NCBI GenBank assembly: GCA_964452645.1
Contig: CAYVMO010000004.1
Coordinates: 1-64,000, forward strand
Direction of reading: 5' to 3'
Source of the DNA: CAYXTW01 sp964452645
GTDB taxonomy: Bacteria > Zixibacteria > MSB-5A5 > GN15 > PGXB01
Length of the DNA: 64,000 nt
The translations under genes were made by a program, and so were the position numbers. Of this stretch, positions 18,276 to 28,524 are shown piece after piece (the first letter of the stretch is position 1; every line of letters begins with the position of its first letter). The notes beneath the pieces are model-generated. The model had not been told where the DNA came from. It saw only the letters and a program-made list of their open reading frames with translations, and did not search any database.

Positions 18276-20905
18276 TATATCCCTGGATCGAAGTTTTCAA
18301 CCAACCAAATATCTGACTGCTGGTCGCCTCGTACACATACAAACGTACTGCAATTCGGTGCCATAGCTATATCCCACACGTTGGGCCACGGTAAGCTGAC
18401 AACCGGTTCGGCCCGGCCGTCGGCAATCCGCATTCGGTTGATCACTGTGCTGGAACTATCGGGCGATGTTAAATAAAGCCATTCTCCATTCGGAGACCAT
18501 CCGAGGCAGTCAGTTGCCCGATCCACTGGAAAAGATTGGAGCTCGGTATGACTATCCAATGAGTATATTAAAAGAGTCCGCTTATTTCTCTTCTTTACAT
18601 GCCACTCACCCTCATATTCAGCAATTATGATGGCAACCTTCTGGCCGCTAGGTGAGTACCTGGCAATAGACACATACCCGTTGATGTTATCGGCCAATAG
18701 CTGCTCAATGGCCCCACTTTCGGGATCGAGCAAATCGTAGTTATTCCATGAACTATAAAGAATACGCTCCCCGGGATACCAGACAAGGTAGTTTGTATTC
18801 CGGGTCTGCTCAAAAACCTTTGGAACCCCTCCTTCAGTATCGATTATAGAAACAGAGTTGTTCTCACCATTATTTGCAGCATAGGCGATCTTCTTTCCAT
18901 CGGATGACCAGACCGGGAGACGATTGCTGATGTTCGTATGCGTGATCTGCTTCGTCGTGCCGCCCTCAACAGGCATGGTGAAAAGGTGAACCTCTTCCTT
19001 AACCTTCTTTGCAAACGCGATCCTTTTACCATCGGGAGAAATCGAAGGCTCCCATACTTCGGATGTACCGGATGTGAGTCGAGTGGTTTTTAGATTGTTT
19101 TCACTCTGATAATCCAATTGTGCCAGCCATAAGTTCGACGATTCGACTCTCTGACGAAAGACCATTTTTTGCCCATCGGCAGATACCGAATACCAGTACT
19201 GTCCGCCCAGCAGGCTTGAAACCAACAGAATCGGCTCACTCTTTCTCTCACCCGTACTGGGATCTACATAAACCTTGAAGAAATTCGGCGGATTCTCACC
19301 TCTGTCCTCCATGAAATAGATAGCATCTCCTTTAGAGGACCAGGTCGGGTACATCGCCGGGATCGTATCGATTATCGGATTAATCCTCTTGGTGTGAACA
19401 TCGCTCGTTGCCAAGTGCAATCCGGAATCGCTTGCCAATGAAAGGGCGAAGAGTCTGCCGTTAGGCGACCAGTCAATTGAAACCAATGTCGTGTCGCCGG
19501 CTACGGAAGATGTGTCGCCGGATTTTTTGTCAGTGAAGTATACTCGGCCATTCGCACCTACTGTAGCAAACTGAGCGCCGTCAGGTGACCAGGTGGCTTC
19601 AGCACCAAAAATGTCATATCGACGGGAAGAGCCACCCATCCTTGGAACTACGACAATCCCAGGGGTGGAATCATTCCATGCCGAGAACAACAACTCGCTT
19701 CCATCGGGGGACCAGCGCAAGCCATAGATCACTCTATCCTCAAAAACTTTAATGGGGGCACCGCCTGCGAGATACTGGACCATAACCGGCCTTAGTCCGT
19801 TTTGCGTTTTGCCTTCGACGTAAGCAAGGTATTCACCGTCAGGTGAAATCGCGGGCAAGACAGCATCACCCAGAAAGGTAAGCTGCGTCCTTTTGGACAC
19901 TATGTACTCGGAAGTTTGCCTGGTCACTATCAAGTACGTGACGACCGTTAGAGTTACAGCTACAACGCCTAGAGCCGAGGCCCACCGCCATCCGGATTTA
20001 CCCGTGAAACTCGTCAAAACAACCGACTCACCATTGGGTCGTGATAATTCTTCGTACTCGAGCTTCAGATCAGCCAACATCTCGTCGGCATGCTGATATC
20101 GAGTCTCCTTATCCTTGCTCAATGATTTGTTTATGATGTGTTGAAGACCGCCGGGCAAGCCAGACTTGTATCTCATCACCGGCTCCGGTATGTCGTTTAA
20201 TATGGCATGAGTGGTCGCTCCCTCATTATCTTTACGAAAGGGTTGGTGGCCAGTCAGAAGTTCGTAAAGAACAACGCCGAGAGAAAAGACATCACTGCGA
20301 TGATCAAGCTTTTCACCCCTGACTTGCTCCGGTGACATATAGCCGATAGTGCCAAGAGTTGAGCCAGTTCTTGTCAGCTTGCTCTCGCTAGATATACTGG
20401 CCAGGCCGAAATCAAGGAGTCTCGCCCTCTCTTTCCTGTCAACCAAGATATTGGAAGGTTTGATATCCCGATGAATGACTCCGGACTCATGAGCTTCCGC
20501 CAGTCCCGCGCAAACTTGAATAGCAATACTGAGAACGCTCGTGAGGGAAAGTTTGTCTTCCTTTATAATTTCACGTAGAGTTTTGCCTTCAACCATCTCC
20601 ATGGAGAAATATGGCCGACCTTGATATTCCGATACCTCATACAAATGTACAATATTAGCATGACTGAGCCTGGCCGCTGCCTGTGCTTCTCGCCTGAACC
20701 GGGCGCGGCAGTCGGCATCCTGACATAAATATAGGGGGAGGAATTTGAGGGCGACCATGCGACCAAGCTCGGTGTCCTCAGCCAGGTATACTTCACCCAT
20801 CCCACCGGCGCCGATTTTCTCGATTATTCGATAGTGGTCGACTAATGTTCCCGCGGAGAGAACAATGAAGCTATCTGTTTTGTCGTCGTGCTGATCGTTT
20901 GACAA
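18275..20905 (-). CDS. Membrane Ser/Thr protein kinase with WD40-like (TolB/PD40) sensor
   Basis: An 876-residue Hanks-type kinase. The glycine loop is GAGGMG (32-37), the ATP lysine is Lys54, the catalytic loop is HRDIKPSN (145-152) and DFG is at 165-167. A single transmembrane helix at about 308-330 puts residues 335-876 outside the cytoplasm. That part has repeated SPDG/SPNG motifs typical of PD40/TolB-type beta-propeller blades. Translation probably starts at TTG, 8 bp after GAGG. The protein could read an extracellular ligand through the propeller and phosphorylate cytoplasmic targets; no partner phosphatase is nearby. The kinase appears catalytically complete. Confidence 0.88.
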   Translation of the reverse strand: MSNDQHDDKTDSFIVLSAGTLVDHYRIIEKIGAGGMGEVYLAEDTELGRMVALKFLPLYLCQDADCRARFRREAQAAARLSHANIVHLYEVSEYQGRPYFSMEMVEGKTLREIIKEDKLSLTSVLSIAIQVCAGLAEAHESGVIHRDIKPSNILVDRKERARLLDFGLASISSESKLTRTGSTLGTIGYMSPEQVRGEKLDHRSDVFSLGVVLYELLTGHQPFRKDNEGATTHAILNDIPEPVMRYKSGLPGGLQHIINKSLSKDKETRYQHADEMLADLKLEYEELSRPNGESVVLTSFTGKSGWRWASALGVVAVTLTVVTYLIVTRQTSEYIVSKRTQLTFLGDAVLPAISPDGEYLAYVEGKTQNGLRPVMVQYLAGGAPIKVFEDRVIYGLRWSPDGSELLFSAWNDSTPGIVVVPRMGGSSRRYDIFGAEATWSPDGAQFATVGANGRVYFTDKKSGDTSSVAGDTTLVSIDWSPNGRLFALSLASDSGLHLATSDVHTKRINPIIDTIPAMYPTWSSKGDAIYFMEDRGENPPNFFKVYVDPSTGERKSEPILLVSSLLGGQYWYSVSADGQKMVFRQRVESSNLWLAQLDYQSENNLKTTRLTSGTSEVWEPSISPDGKRIAFAKKVKEEVHLFTMPVEGGTTKQITHTNISNRLPVWSSDGKKIAYAANNGENNSVSIIDTEGGVPKVFEQTRNTNYLVWYPGERILYSSWNNYDLLDPESGAIEQLLADNINGYVSIARYSPSGQKVAIIIAEYEGEWHVKKRNKRTLLIYSLDSHTELQSFPVDRATDCLGWSPNGEWLYLTSPDSSSTVINRMRIADGRAEPVVSLPWPNVWDIAMAPNCSTFVCVRGDQQSDIWLVENFDPGI

Positions 20906-21048
20906 GGATAAACCTCACGCGTTAAACAGTATCAGCAATTAAAAGAATTATCAGTCGGAAGGCAATAGAGAAAGTTCTTCAGGGAGCTCTGCGAATGGTG
21001 ATAAAACCTACATCAGTATCTTATTGCGTGACAAGAAGATACAAAAAT

Positions 21049-21211
21049 GCGGGGTTGACCATACCGAATACAGAACTAACCAGTTATCGTTTCGGATTGT
21101 ATAAGAGAGACCGGCCCCAATAGCACTCCCAGGAAACTTTTGTGAGATTGGTTTCTGGTGTCCGGTCAGACTATTCGACATCAGGGGGAACTCGTCGGAA
21201 AACAATCAATT
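21049..21211 (+). repeat. Dispersed repeat, C module plus B module (copy C1-B6)
   Basis: Begins GCGGGGTTGACCAT and continues GAATACAGAACT (C module; closest copy at 56934). About 62 bp later it runs into a divergent B module that starts CCGGCCCCAATA and ends GAACTCGTCGGA. Located between the kinase start and the mannosidase end, in plus orientation like all other copies. Confidence 0.6.
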
Positions 21212-21608
21212 ACTAAAAGTAGACATTTTAGGATATTATCATATCAAGAGACCTGCAGGTAAGCAATTCCATGTACAATGTACAATGGATGCCCCGTATA
21301 CCTTCGGTGCAGAAAAGCTTCGGCAATTTGTGTATATAGCATTACCTTATGTGGCTAACTTCTCAACAGAAAAGACATTATTATCCTCCAACAACAGTTG
21401 AATATTCAATATTCTGACAGACAGTTAAATAATACAAAGATTATATCTCAATCATTCACGATTATCATATTCACGATTATCATTAATGCTATGACTAATC
21501 GCGGTGCCTCTGACCTAACTCCAGATAAATAGTCAGAATCTCACATCTGATCAATTTCAGGCCAGTTTACCGGCACTGAATTCATACAGCCTCTCGGATA
21601 AGCGATTC
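21212..21608. other. Intergenic region, nothing recognised
   Basis: About 400 bp of AT-rich sequence with a small direct duplication (ATGTACA twice near 21270) and ATTATCATATTCACGATTATCAT-like short direct repeats near 21460-21485. No gene or RNA is evident. Confidence 0.4.
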
Positions 21609-24600
21609 TTATTTTTTGTAATAAAGCATTGTCGCCGGGATTACTTGTTTGGGGAATGATGGTCCCGCAACTGAAACCCCGAGAGCTTCTCCGCCTTTAC
21701 TCTGAAACATCAGGGCGGTTAACGGGTGAAATCCAGCTTTAAGGCCAATCATGCCGGTCATTTCAGAGTCGCCGTGAAGACCATCGTTATCAACCAACAG
21801 GGAATCTGAAATATACAGGCGGCTGCCGTCATCAGAATTTATCGAAAACGCATAGATACCATCTACCGGTATCTTTACGAACCCGTTAAAAGTCAGGCCA
21901 TAATCCTCTTCGCGGGCGATTTTCGGGATTGCAATTGTCTCTACGGTAAATGCTTTGACGAATTCAACAGTATCAAAATCTGGTAAGCGTTCCCATTCAG
22001 CTTCATAGTATTTGCATTCCAATCCACTGGTGAGATCAGTTGCCTGTATGGCATCCCGCAATTCAAGTTTATTGACCGTCTTGACGGCTATATATTCGTT
22101 GTTGTATCCCTCTTTAACTGCGCGGGCATTAACAGTAGTAGTAGCGTCGAGAATTAATGGTCCCGTATATAGAGCTGATGAAACCATTGGTTCGGAACCA
22201 TCAAGTGTATAATATATCGCCGTGGCTGGAATCGGGCTGCTTAATGATACTGTCGCGTGCCCGGCAAAAGAACTGCTATCGGCCGTAATACGCACGAGAG
22301 AGTTCCTGGTCTCATCGTAAAGAGATTGCGCCGGCTCGATTTCACCGAATGATGTATTAACAAGCGATGCGGCCATGACTCTGATTTGGTCATTTACCGG
22401 TAATACCAGGTTTTTAGCGCCAGATGCGATCTTAAGGTCTATCATAAACAGGTATGTGAACTGGTAAATATCATTTTCGCAATCGGAAGTATGCCGGTGA
22501 GACGCATACCATGCTACAGGCATCCGGTTGATATATGCCGGGGAGATACGATCTGGAGATTCTGCCAGCTCACCATCGGACAAGCGGCTGTTCCACCGTC
22601 CAATCGGATCGGCATAATCCTGGAGGTTGACAGTAACCTTAATCTTGTCAACCAAGAATGTTCCTTCAGCCGGACCATCGACGGAGGCGGCCAGAAGATA
22701 GAGATGGTTGTAATCGCCTGTCGGTAATGACACATTCTGACCCAGGCATCGTACAGCATTCAGATTACCGGCATCTTTTGGTCCGAAAATAAACGGGATA
22801 TCTAAATAATTGAGCGTGTCGGGAAGCAAATCCCCAGATAGAGTGTAGCCGTGACCGTCGAAATCGCCATCACACCTGTCTCCGTCCAGACTGATACCAT
22901 CGATGTTGTACGGGAGATCAACTGGTTTTGAGGCCGCGGTATTAATGGCATTAGTGAGCTGCCTTCCGAGCTTAACTGCAAATGCTTTTGCTTGAAAGGG
23001 AGTGAGGGAGAATATCAGACGACCCCCGTCTATTACGGCCGAATTGATCTCTTCTTCCTGTCCGTTCACCTCCCGGGCGGAAATAAGCGGTCTGCTCCCG
23101 TTGAAAGCGATGCTTTTATTATTATTAAGTAACCCGGATACATCCCGCACCCGGATGATAATTTCGTCGCTGTATTCAGCCATTTTAATCGCGTTTATCA
23201 TAATTGTGGAATCCCACCTACCGGGGAACGATGGGTCTTTGAAAAAAGAGAAATTCCTGCCTAAAGGACCGTTATGCTGCGTTGTCCGAAATGCCATGAG
23301 AGGCTGGTTCAGTTTTGCCGCTTGCCAGACCACGTTGCCTTCACGCCAGTTACCCTTATGTCCCTGAATGGCGAATTTGATTTTGTGATGGCCGTTATCC
23401 TGAGAACGTTGATCACCGACCCAATCCCAGCCATCGGCTATGCTCGGAGTATGGATTAATGTCAACCGCAATTTTTCAGGGGCGGGATGATCCCAGCCAT
23501 AGCGAGAATCATTAAGGATAGCGACACCATGGGAGTTATCGGGTGAAGTCAGGTCGGCCCATTGCTGACCCGGAACCTCGTATCTTTTTTCAAAATTTAG
23601 ACCGCGTTCAATCACACCCAACCCGAGATCATAGGTGGCGTTTTCATTAGGAGTAGTCGTAGAGACTGCCAGTTTCAACAGTTTTCCCCTTTCATACCAG
23701 TCAATATCGATTTCAAATTCAACGCAGTCGGCAACTCCTCCGGATGAGAGTCGAATAATTGTTTTAAAAACAGAATATTCTGTTTTCTGTTTGATTTCAA
23801 CAGCAACACGGACTGAGCCATTTTCGACAACCTGAATCTCCGGCTTCCCGACAAACCGATCCAGTGGCGGGGCCATGATATCATCAAAATCTATCTCCCA
23901 GGCGGGCCAGCGGTTTGGTGTGTCTTCCAGGAGTTCATAGCGAACGGGTGCGGAAAGTAACTCTATGGATTCATTTTTGTCGTATATGGATGATACTTCT
24001 CCGTTTTCATTAATGCTCACCCGATATCGTTCATTTTCCAAATGTTTCTCGGAGACTGAGAGGGCCGAGGGGAGTGGGCTCGGTTTGTCAGAGGGTCGTA
24101 CGTCAAAAACAGCATACCCGATTTGAGGAGCACTTGCCTCAAAACGAATGCGTACGGAGTCTTTAAATCTTGTGACAATATCACATGGATATTCTTCTTT
24201 ACCGGAAAATACGCGAACGTGTTCGGATTTAAAGCCTGGTATATGGACGGCGGCTTCAATGACACCTGCGGTCGGTGTCGATAGGGGATTATATATTACA
24301 AGCGGCACGCCTTCAACCCGGGTATCCAATGAGGCGGCTGTAGTCTGAACCGCTTTAGTCAGCATAGCTGAAAATCTGTTCTGGCAGAGGATTTCATCAT
24401 TCCATGAATATTCATACGCCTCGGGAATACTTGTCCCAGTGAGATCATCATGGAATTGATGCCAGAGGAAGCGTATCCATGTATCGCGCAGCATTTCCCC
24501 TGGATATTGTTGTCCGCAGAACATGCGGGCGATTACCGAGGCGCGCTCGGTGGCATCGGCCAGCAATTCGTTTTTTCGGTTCCATCGTTTCATGGTTGCC

Positions 24601-25541
24601 TGGGAGGTATAACAACCGGTACCATGTCTGGTCATAATCAATTCGCCATCGTACAGAGGAAGTTTTGCCCGATCAGCGGTTTTAACAAAATCAACAAAAT
24701 CATCGTCACCCGCGCTCACAACCTGCAATGGACCATCGCTGTCCATCGATTTGCTCAGCCAGTCAACAGATGCTGAATCGGGGGCTCCCCCCGTGTCGCC
24801 GGTCCCGAAATACCTGTACGCGGCATAGAGACCTGATTTTTCACCCTGCCGTTGCGCAGTATTAATCCAGGCAGTATCCCGGCTTAAGTCCCCCTCGATT
24901 TTAGAGACATATTCGCCGGGATTGATGGCACTGATTATTGATGAACCGTCAACTCCTTTCCAAATACCGATATCAAACGGCCTACCGACCCAGGAACCCC
25001 AGGTCAGTTTCTGAGTGGAGAAACTTTCCAGGCCGCAATGAGTGGCGATTGACGGCAGAGCATAGCCGAAGCCGAAACAATCGGGTAGAAAGATATCGCG
25101 ACTGGCTGTGCCGAATTCTTTCTTAAAGTAACCGTTGCCGTAGAGAGTATGACGAACCAGTGATTCAAACGATGGGATATTGACGTCGACAGCATCGACC
25201 CAACTCCCGGTAACTCGCCATTGGCCGGATACAATGTATGGCCGCACCCGTTCAAAATCTTCCGGGTAGTATTCATTCATCAGCATATAGCGGAAGGCGC
25301 CTTCGAAACTGAAGACATAATCAGGATAGAGGTCCATCAGGCTGTAATTGTTAAGGAATGTTGCGGGGATATATTCTTCGATACTCTTTTTGACAGTCCA
25401 CCGCCATTGGGTGTCCAGGTGGGATGTTCCAACTACGAATAGTTTTGGATTTGTCGTTTGTGCCGTATCCCCGGATATTTGTGCCGTGAGGGGGACGGCA
25501 GGCAATATTATCAGTGCAGCTACCAACCACAAATAACGCAT
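21609..25541 (-). CDS. Secreted GH38 alpha-mannosidase with chitobiase-type and PA14 C-terminal domains
   Basis: A 1310-residue exported glycoside hydrolase. A signal peptide covers residues 1-20 (ends PLTA). The GH38 catalytic region starts at about 34 with SHLDTQW (His41, Asp43), has the acidic WVDAVDVN strand (Asp116/Asp119) and the family-typical FLPDCFGF (151-158) and THCGLESFSTQKL. The all-beta GH38 C-terminal domain follows. After about residue 1090 comes a chitobiase/hexosaminidase C-terminal-like domain (AIYYTLDGSEP) and a terminal PA14 domain (GLECKYYEAEW to the end), both probably glycan-binding. Start: ATG overlapping the permease stop (TAATG), with GAAGGAG 7 bp upstream. Co-transcription with a sugar ABC transporter implies hydrolysis of mannosides outside the cytoplasm followed by import. 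Linkage specificity is not readable. Confidence 0.85.
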   Translation of the reverse strand: MRYLWLVAALIILPAVPLTAQISGDTAQTTNPKLFVVGTSHLDTQWRWTVKKSIEEYIPATFLNNYSLMDLYPDYVFSFEGAFRYMLMNEYYPEDFERVRPYIVSGQWRVTGSWVDAVDVNIPSFESLVRHTLYGNGYFKKEFGTASRDIFLPDCFGFGYALPSIATHCGLESFSTQKLTWGSWVGRPFDIGIWKGVDGSSIISAINPGEYVSKIEGDLSRDTAWINTAQRQGEKSGLYAAYRYFGTGDTGGAPDSASVDWLSKSMDSDGPLQVVSAGDDDFVDFVKTADRAKLPLYDGELIMTRHGTGCYTSQATMKRWNRKNELLADATERASVIARMFCGQQYPGEMLRDTWIRFLWHQFHDDLTGTSIPEAYEYSWNDEILCQNRFSAMLTKAVQTTAASLDTRVEGVPLVIYNPLSTPTAGVIEAAVHIPGFKSEHVRVFSGKEEYPCDIVTRFKDSVRIRFEASAPQIGYAVFDVRPSDKPSPLPSALSVSEKHLENERYRVSINENGEVSSIYDKNESIELLSAPVRYELLEDTPNRWPAWEIDFDDIMAPPLDRFVGKPEIQVVENGSVRVAVEIKQKTEYSVFKTIIRLSSGGVADCVEFEIDIDWYERGKLLKLAVSTTTPNENATYDLGLGVIERGLNFEKRYEVPGQQWADLTSPDNSHGVAILNDSRYGWDHPAPEKLRLTLIHTPSIADGWDWVGDQRSQDNGHHKIKFAIQGHKGNWREGNVVWQAAKLNQPLMAFRTTQHNGPLGRNFSFFKDPSFPGRWDSTIMINAIKMAEYSDEIIIRVRDVSGLLNNNKSIAFNGSRPLISAREVNGQEEEINSAVIDGGRLIFSLTPFQAKAFAVKLGRQLTNAINTAASKPVDLPYNIDGISLDGDRCDGDFDGHGYTLSGDLLPDTLNYLDIPFIFGPKDAGNLNAVRCLGQNVSLPTGDYNHLYLLAASVDGPAEGTFLVDKIKVTVNLQDYADPIGRWNSRLSDGELAESPDRISPAYINRMPVAWYASHRHTSDCENDIYQFTYLFMIDLKIASGAKNLVLPVNDQIRVMAASLVNTSFGEIEPAQSLYDETRNSLVRITADSSSFAGHATVSLSSPIPATAIYYTLDGSEPMVSSALYTGPLILDATTTVNARAVKEGYNNEYIAVKTVNKLELRDAIQATDLTSGLECKYYEAEWERLPDFDTVEFVKAFTVETIAIPKIAREEDYGLTFNGFVKIPVDGIYAFSINSDDGSRLYISDSLLVDNDGLHGDSEMTGMIGLKAGFHPLTALMFQSKGGEALGVSVAGPSFPKQVIPATMLYYKK

Positions 25542-26992
25542 TATTTAACTCCTTCACCGCTTGATGCCTTATATTCATTAATATTCGGCTTTTTTTTATT
25601 GTGCCATAAAGCTTTTATATTAAGTTTCCTTTGTTTAAGGCGGTCGACCAGAACCGCTGCCAGGATTACCAAACCGAGGACTACCTTTTGAGTATAACTC
25701 TCCACGTTCACCAGGTTCATCCCGTTCTGAATGACGGCGATAATAAAAGCGCCTATTAGCGTTCCCAGAATGCGCCCTTCGCCGCCCATAAGGCTGGTCC
25801 CCCCTACGACAACCGCGGCAATCACATACAGCTCATATGTCAATCCATACGTCGGCGCACCGCTTTTGAGCTGCGATGCCATAACCACGCCTCCGAGTCC
25901 AGCCAGCATACCGCAGATTGTATAAACCGAAAAGATGATTAATTTGACGCGAATCCCCGAAAGGCGAGCCGCTTCCATATTTCCACCCACGGCATATATA
26001 TACCGACCGTACGTGGTACGAGTCATGACCAGATGAGCTATCATATAGAGAACGAGCATCAGGATAACAGCAAAGGGAATGTGAAAGATGGGATCAACAC
26101 CCCGTCCAAGCCAGACAAAACTATCAGGAAGTCGATAGATCGGTTTCCCCCGGGAAATAATATAACCCAGACCGGCCGCGACCTGCATCATCGCCAGGGT
26201 AGCGATAAACGGCGGAATACGAAAACCTGTTATCATCAAACCGCTAAAAGCGCCGACACCGCCGCATAGCAGTATTCCACTCATAGCAGCGAGGAACATG
26301 GTCATTGATGAGGCCTCTTCTCCTCCGAACTGACCAACTATCCAAGCGACAATCACCGCCGACAACGCAATAATACTGCCCACAGACAGATCAATCCCGG
26401 CGGTAATAATGACCATAGTCATTCCGATAGCTATAATAGCAATAACAGTAATCTGGTTGGCGACATTGCGGATATTATCAGCCATCAAAAAAGTTGGCCA
26501 TTTGTATGATGATGGCGACAGCACCGTGATATTTGTGAAAGATTTCAGCTGTGATGTGATCATACCGACCGTGGGCACGGATTCATGAGTTGAGATTATG
26601 TATTGAGGGATAGATCTTGTGGAATCACGTGCAGCCAGCTGTGATCGTATTTCAGCAGGACTTCCGGCAATATAGAAAAGAGAATATTTGTTTATTTTTG
26701 ACAGATTTTCTTTCAGTGCCTTTACAAATTCATTATCACTTGGGCTTAATGATGTGATAACATACATTGCGGCATTTTCCCGAACGTTTTTTCTTATTTG
26801 TTCGATAATGTTATATGCGGCATCGGTACCCGTCGGAAATTGCTCGGTAATTGTCAACAATGAAAACAGAAGGCAAAGTATGGCCAGCACAACAATCATA
26901 CCATAATCAGACATAAGCCGGCTGAGCCAGGTCAATCGGTACATGCTGGCTGTACCGTTGCTTTTCGGATTATTCAATTGAGAACCCCGCAA
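25541..26992 (-). CDS. Ribose/galactose-type sugar ABC transporter permease with an extracytoplasmic insertion
   Basis: A 483-residue inner-membrane permease, long for the RbsC family (usually about 320-350). Helix 1 is at about 33-48. Then comes an unusual hydrophilic insertion at about 51-163 (from FPTGTDAAYN to SSYKWP). The canonical core resumes with AIIAIGMTMVIITAGIDLSVG and the cytoplasmic coupling region ending GTLIGAFIIAVIQNGMNL. The insertion lies between helices 1 and 2 and should be periplasmic; its strand-helix pattern faintly recalls half of a periplasmic-binding domain. It is 6 bp from the ATPase gene and overlaps the mannosidase start by one base. It imports a sugar of unknown identity with the two preceding gene products. 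A second in-frame ATG at residue 17 is possible as start. Confidence 0.87.
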   Translation of the reverse strand: MRGSQLNNPKSNGTASMYRLTWLSRLMSDYGMIVVLAILCLLFSLLTITEQFPTGTDAAYNIIEQIRKNVRENAAMYVITSLSPSDNEFVKALKENLSKINKYSLFYIAGSPAEIRSQLAARDSTRSIPQYIISTHESVPTVGMITSQLKSFTNITVLSPSSYKWPTFLMADNIRNVANQITVIAIIAIGMTMVIITAGIDLSVGSIIALSAVIVAWIVGQFGGEEASSMTMFLAAMSGILLCGGVGAFSGLMITGFRIPPFIATLAMMQVAAGLGYIISRGKPIYRLPDSFVWLGRGVDPIFHIPFAVILMLVLYMIAHLVMTRTTYGRYIYAVGGNMEAARLSGIRVKLIIFSVYTICGMLAGLGGVVMASQLKSGAPTYGLTYELYVIAAVVVGGTSLMGGEGRILGTLIGAFIIAVIQNGMNLVNVESYTQKVVLGLVILAAVLVDRLKQRKLNIKALWHNKKKPNINEYKASSGEGVK

Positions 26993-26998
26993 TTATAA

Positions 26999-28507
26999 TT
27001 ATACCGCCACTGCCATTATTGATTCCTGAGTAGCGTTTTTGACATCATCGATTTCCCCGGCAATTCGCCCGCCCTTCATGACTAAAATGCGATCACAAAT
27101 ACCGAGCAATTCGGGTAGTTCCGATGAGATAACGATAACGGCTTTTCCTTGAGCCGCCAATCTGCCGATCAGTTGATACATTTCGTATTTGGCCCCAACA
27201 TCGATTCCCCGGGTTGGTTCGTCAAACAGGATTACCTCGGTATTAGTTTCCAGCCATCGGGCAACCAGCAACTTCTGTTGATTACCGCCAGACAGTTCTT
27301 CTGCGCGCTGGTTGGAGTGCGACAAACGAATATCAAGACTGGATGCTCGATATTTAAATCGTTCATTTTCCTTTTTTTGATCAATCCAACCGATGGAAGA
27401 CCAGGACTTGAGATTCGGGAGGGCAAAGTTATCTTTGACAGAAGCACCCAAAACCAATCCCTGCGCTTTGCGGTCCTCGGTAAGAAGACAGATACCGCCT
27501 TCGATTGCGTCATGGGGAGTGAGGATATCAAGGTGACGGTCATTCAGGCAAATATCTCCGTATTTACGCGGATCGGCTCCGAAAATAAGCCTTGCAACTT
27601 CAGTACGTCCGGCACCCATCAATCCAGCCAGACCCAGGATCTCGCCACGGTGAACAGCAAACGATACGTCATGGATTATACCGCCTTCAAGCCCTCGAAC
27701 TTCAAGACAGACTTCACCAATAGGGACCTTCTGTTTGAAATATTCCTGATCAATGGAACGGCCAACCATCTGTTCAATCAATTTTAAACGTGAATATTCG
27801 GAAGTACGGTCGGTAGCGATGGTAACACCATCTCTTATGACAGTGATCCGCTGTGAAATAGAAAGAACTTCATCAAGACGATGACTTATAAAAATTATTC
27901 CGATGCCGCGTTCTGCCAGTTCCTGTAACGACTCAAACAGGTGAGTGACTTCCTGTGGTGCCAGCGCTGCAGTCGGTTCATCCATAACCAGCACACAGGG
28001 ATCACGAGCTAAAGCTCGGGCAATTTCAACGATTTGTTGTTGAGCAACGGTTAATTCAGATATAAGGGAGGAAGGGTTAAAGTTTCCTCCAAGGCGGATT
28101 AACAGTTTTTCTGCTTTACGGCGCTCTAAACGGTGATCGATTATGCCGGTTTCCGTTGATTCATGACCGAGAAAAATATTGGCGGCCACGGACAGTGATG
28201 GTACCAGAGTAAATTCCTGATATATAGTCGCGATACCGGCTTTTTGGCCTTCCAGCGGAGTCCGAAATGAAACCGACTGACCATTCAGAAGAATTTCGCC
28301 TCCTTCCGGTTGAATGACTCCGGTCAGGATCTTTATCAGTGTGCTTTTACCGGCGCCATTTTCACCAACCAGAGCGTGAATTTCTCCCCTGAATAGATCA
28401 AAATCGGCAGATTTGAGAGCCTGCACGCCGGGAAAAGATTTGCTCAGCCTCGAAATCTTCACGAGAGAAAAAGGAGCTGCTGGTTGTGTTTCAGATGATG
28501 AATTCAT
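26999..28507 (-). CDS. Sugar ABC transporter ATP-binding protein (RbsA/MglA type)
   Basis: A 502-residue cytoplasmic ATPase made of two fused nucleotide-binding domains, the arrangement of the ribose/galactose/xylose (CUT2) importers. The first domain has Walker A GENGAGKST and Walker B VLVMDEPT. The second has LSGGNQQK as its signature and VILFDEPTRGIDVGAKYEMY as Walker B and beyond. The first signature is degenerate (LTVAQQQ) and the second Walker A is GLMGAGRTE, both normal for this family. It sits between the binding protein (17 bp) and permease (6 bp), completing the transporter. Confidence 0.92.
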   Translation of the reverse strand: MNSSSETQPAAPFSLVKISRLSKSFPGVQALKSADFDLFRGEIHALVGENGAGKSTLIKILTGVIQPEGGEILLNGQSVSFRTPLEGQKAGIATIYQEFTLVPSLSVAANIFLGHESTETGIIDHRLERRKAEKLLIRLGGNFNPSSLISELTVAQQQIVEIARALARDPCVLVMDEPTAALAPQEVTHLFESLQELAERGIGIIFISHRLDEVLSISQRITVIRDGVTIATDRTSEYSRLKLIEQMVGRSIDQEYFKQKVPIGEVCLEVRGLEGGIIHDVSFAVHRGEILGLAGLMGAGRTEVARLIFGADPRKYGDICLNDRHLDILTPHDAIEGGICLLTEDRKAQGLVLGASVKDNFALPNLKSWSSIGWIDQKKENERFKYRASSLDIRLSHSNQRAEELSGGNQQKLLVARWLETNTEVILFDEPTRGIDVGAKYEMYQLIGRLAAQGKAVIVISSELPELLGICDRILVMKGGRIAGEIDDVKNATQESIMAVAV

Positions 28508-28524
28508 CGCCCTCCGAAAAAGAA

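Noticed and set aside
21008..21205. Minus-strand 65-codon ORF over repeat C1-B6
   Set aside because: The sequence is explained by the dispersed repeat, which has similar accidental open frames at other sites.
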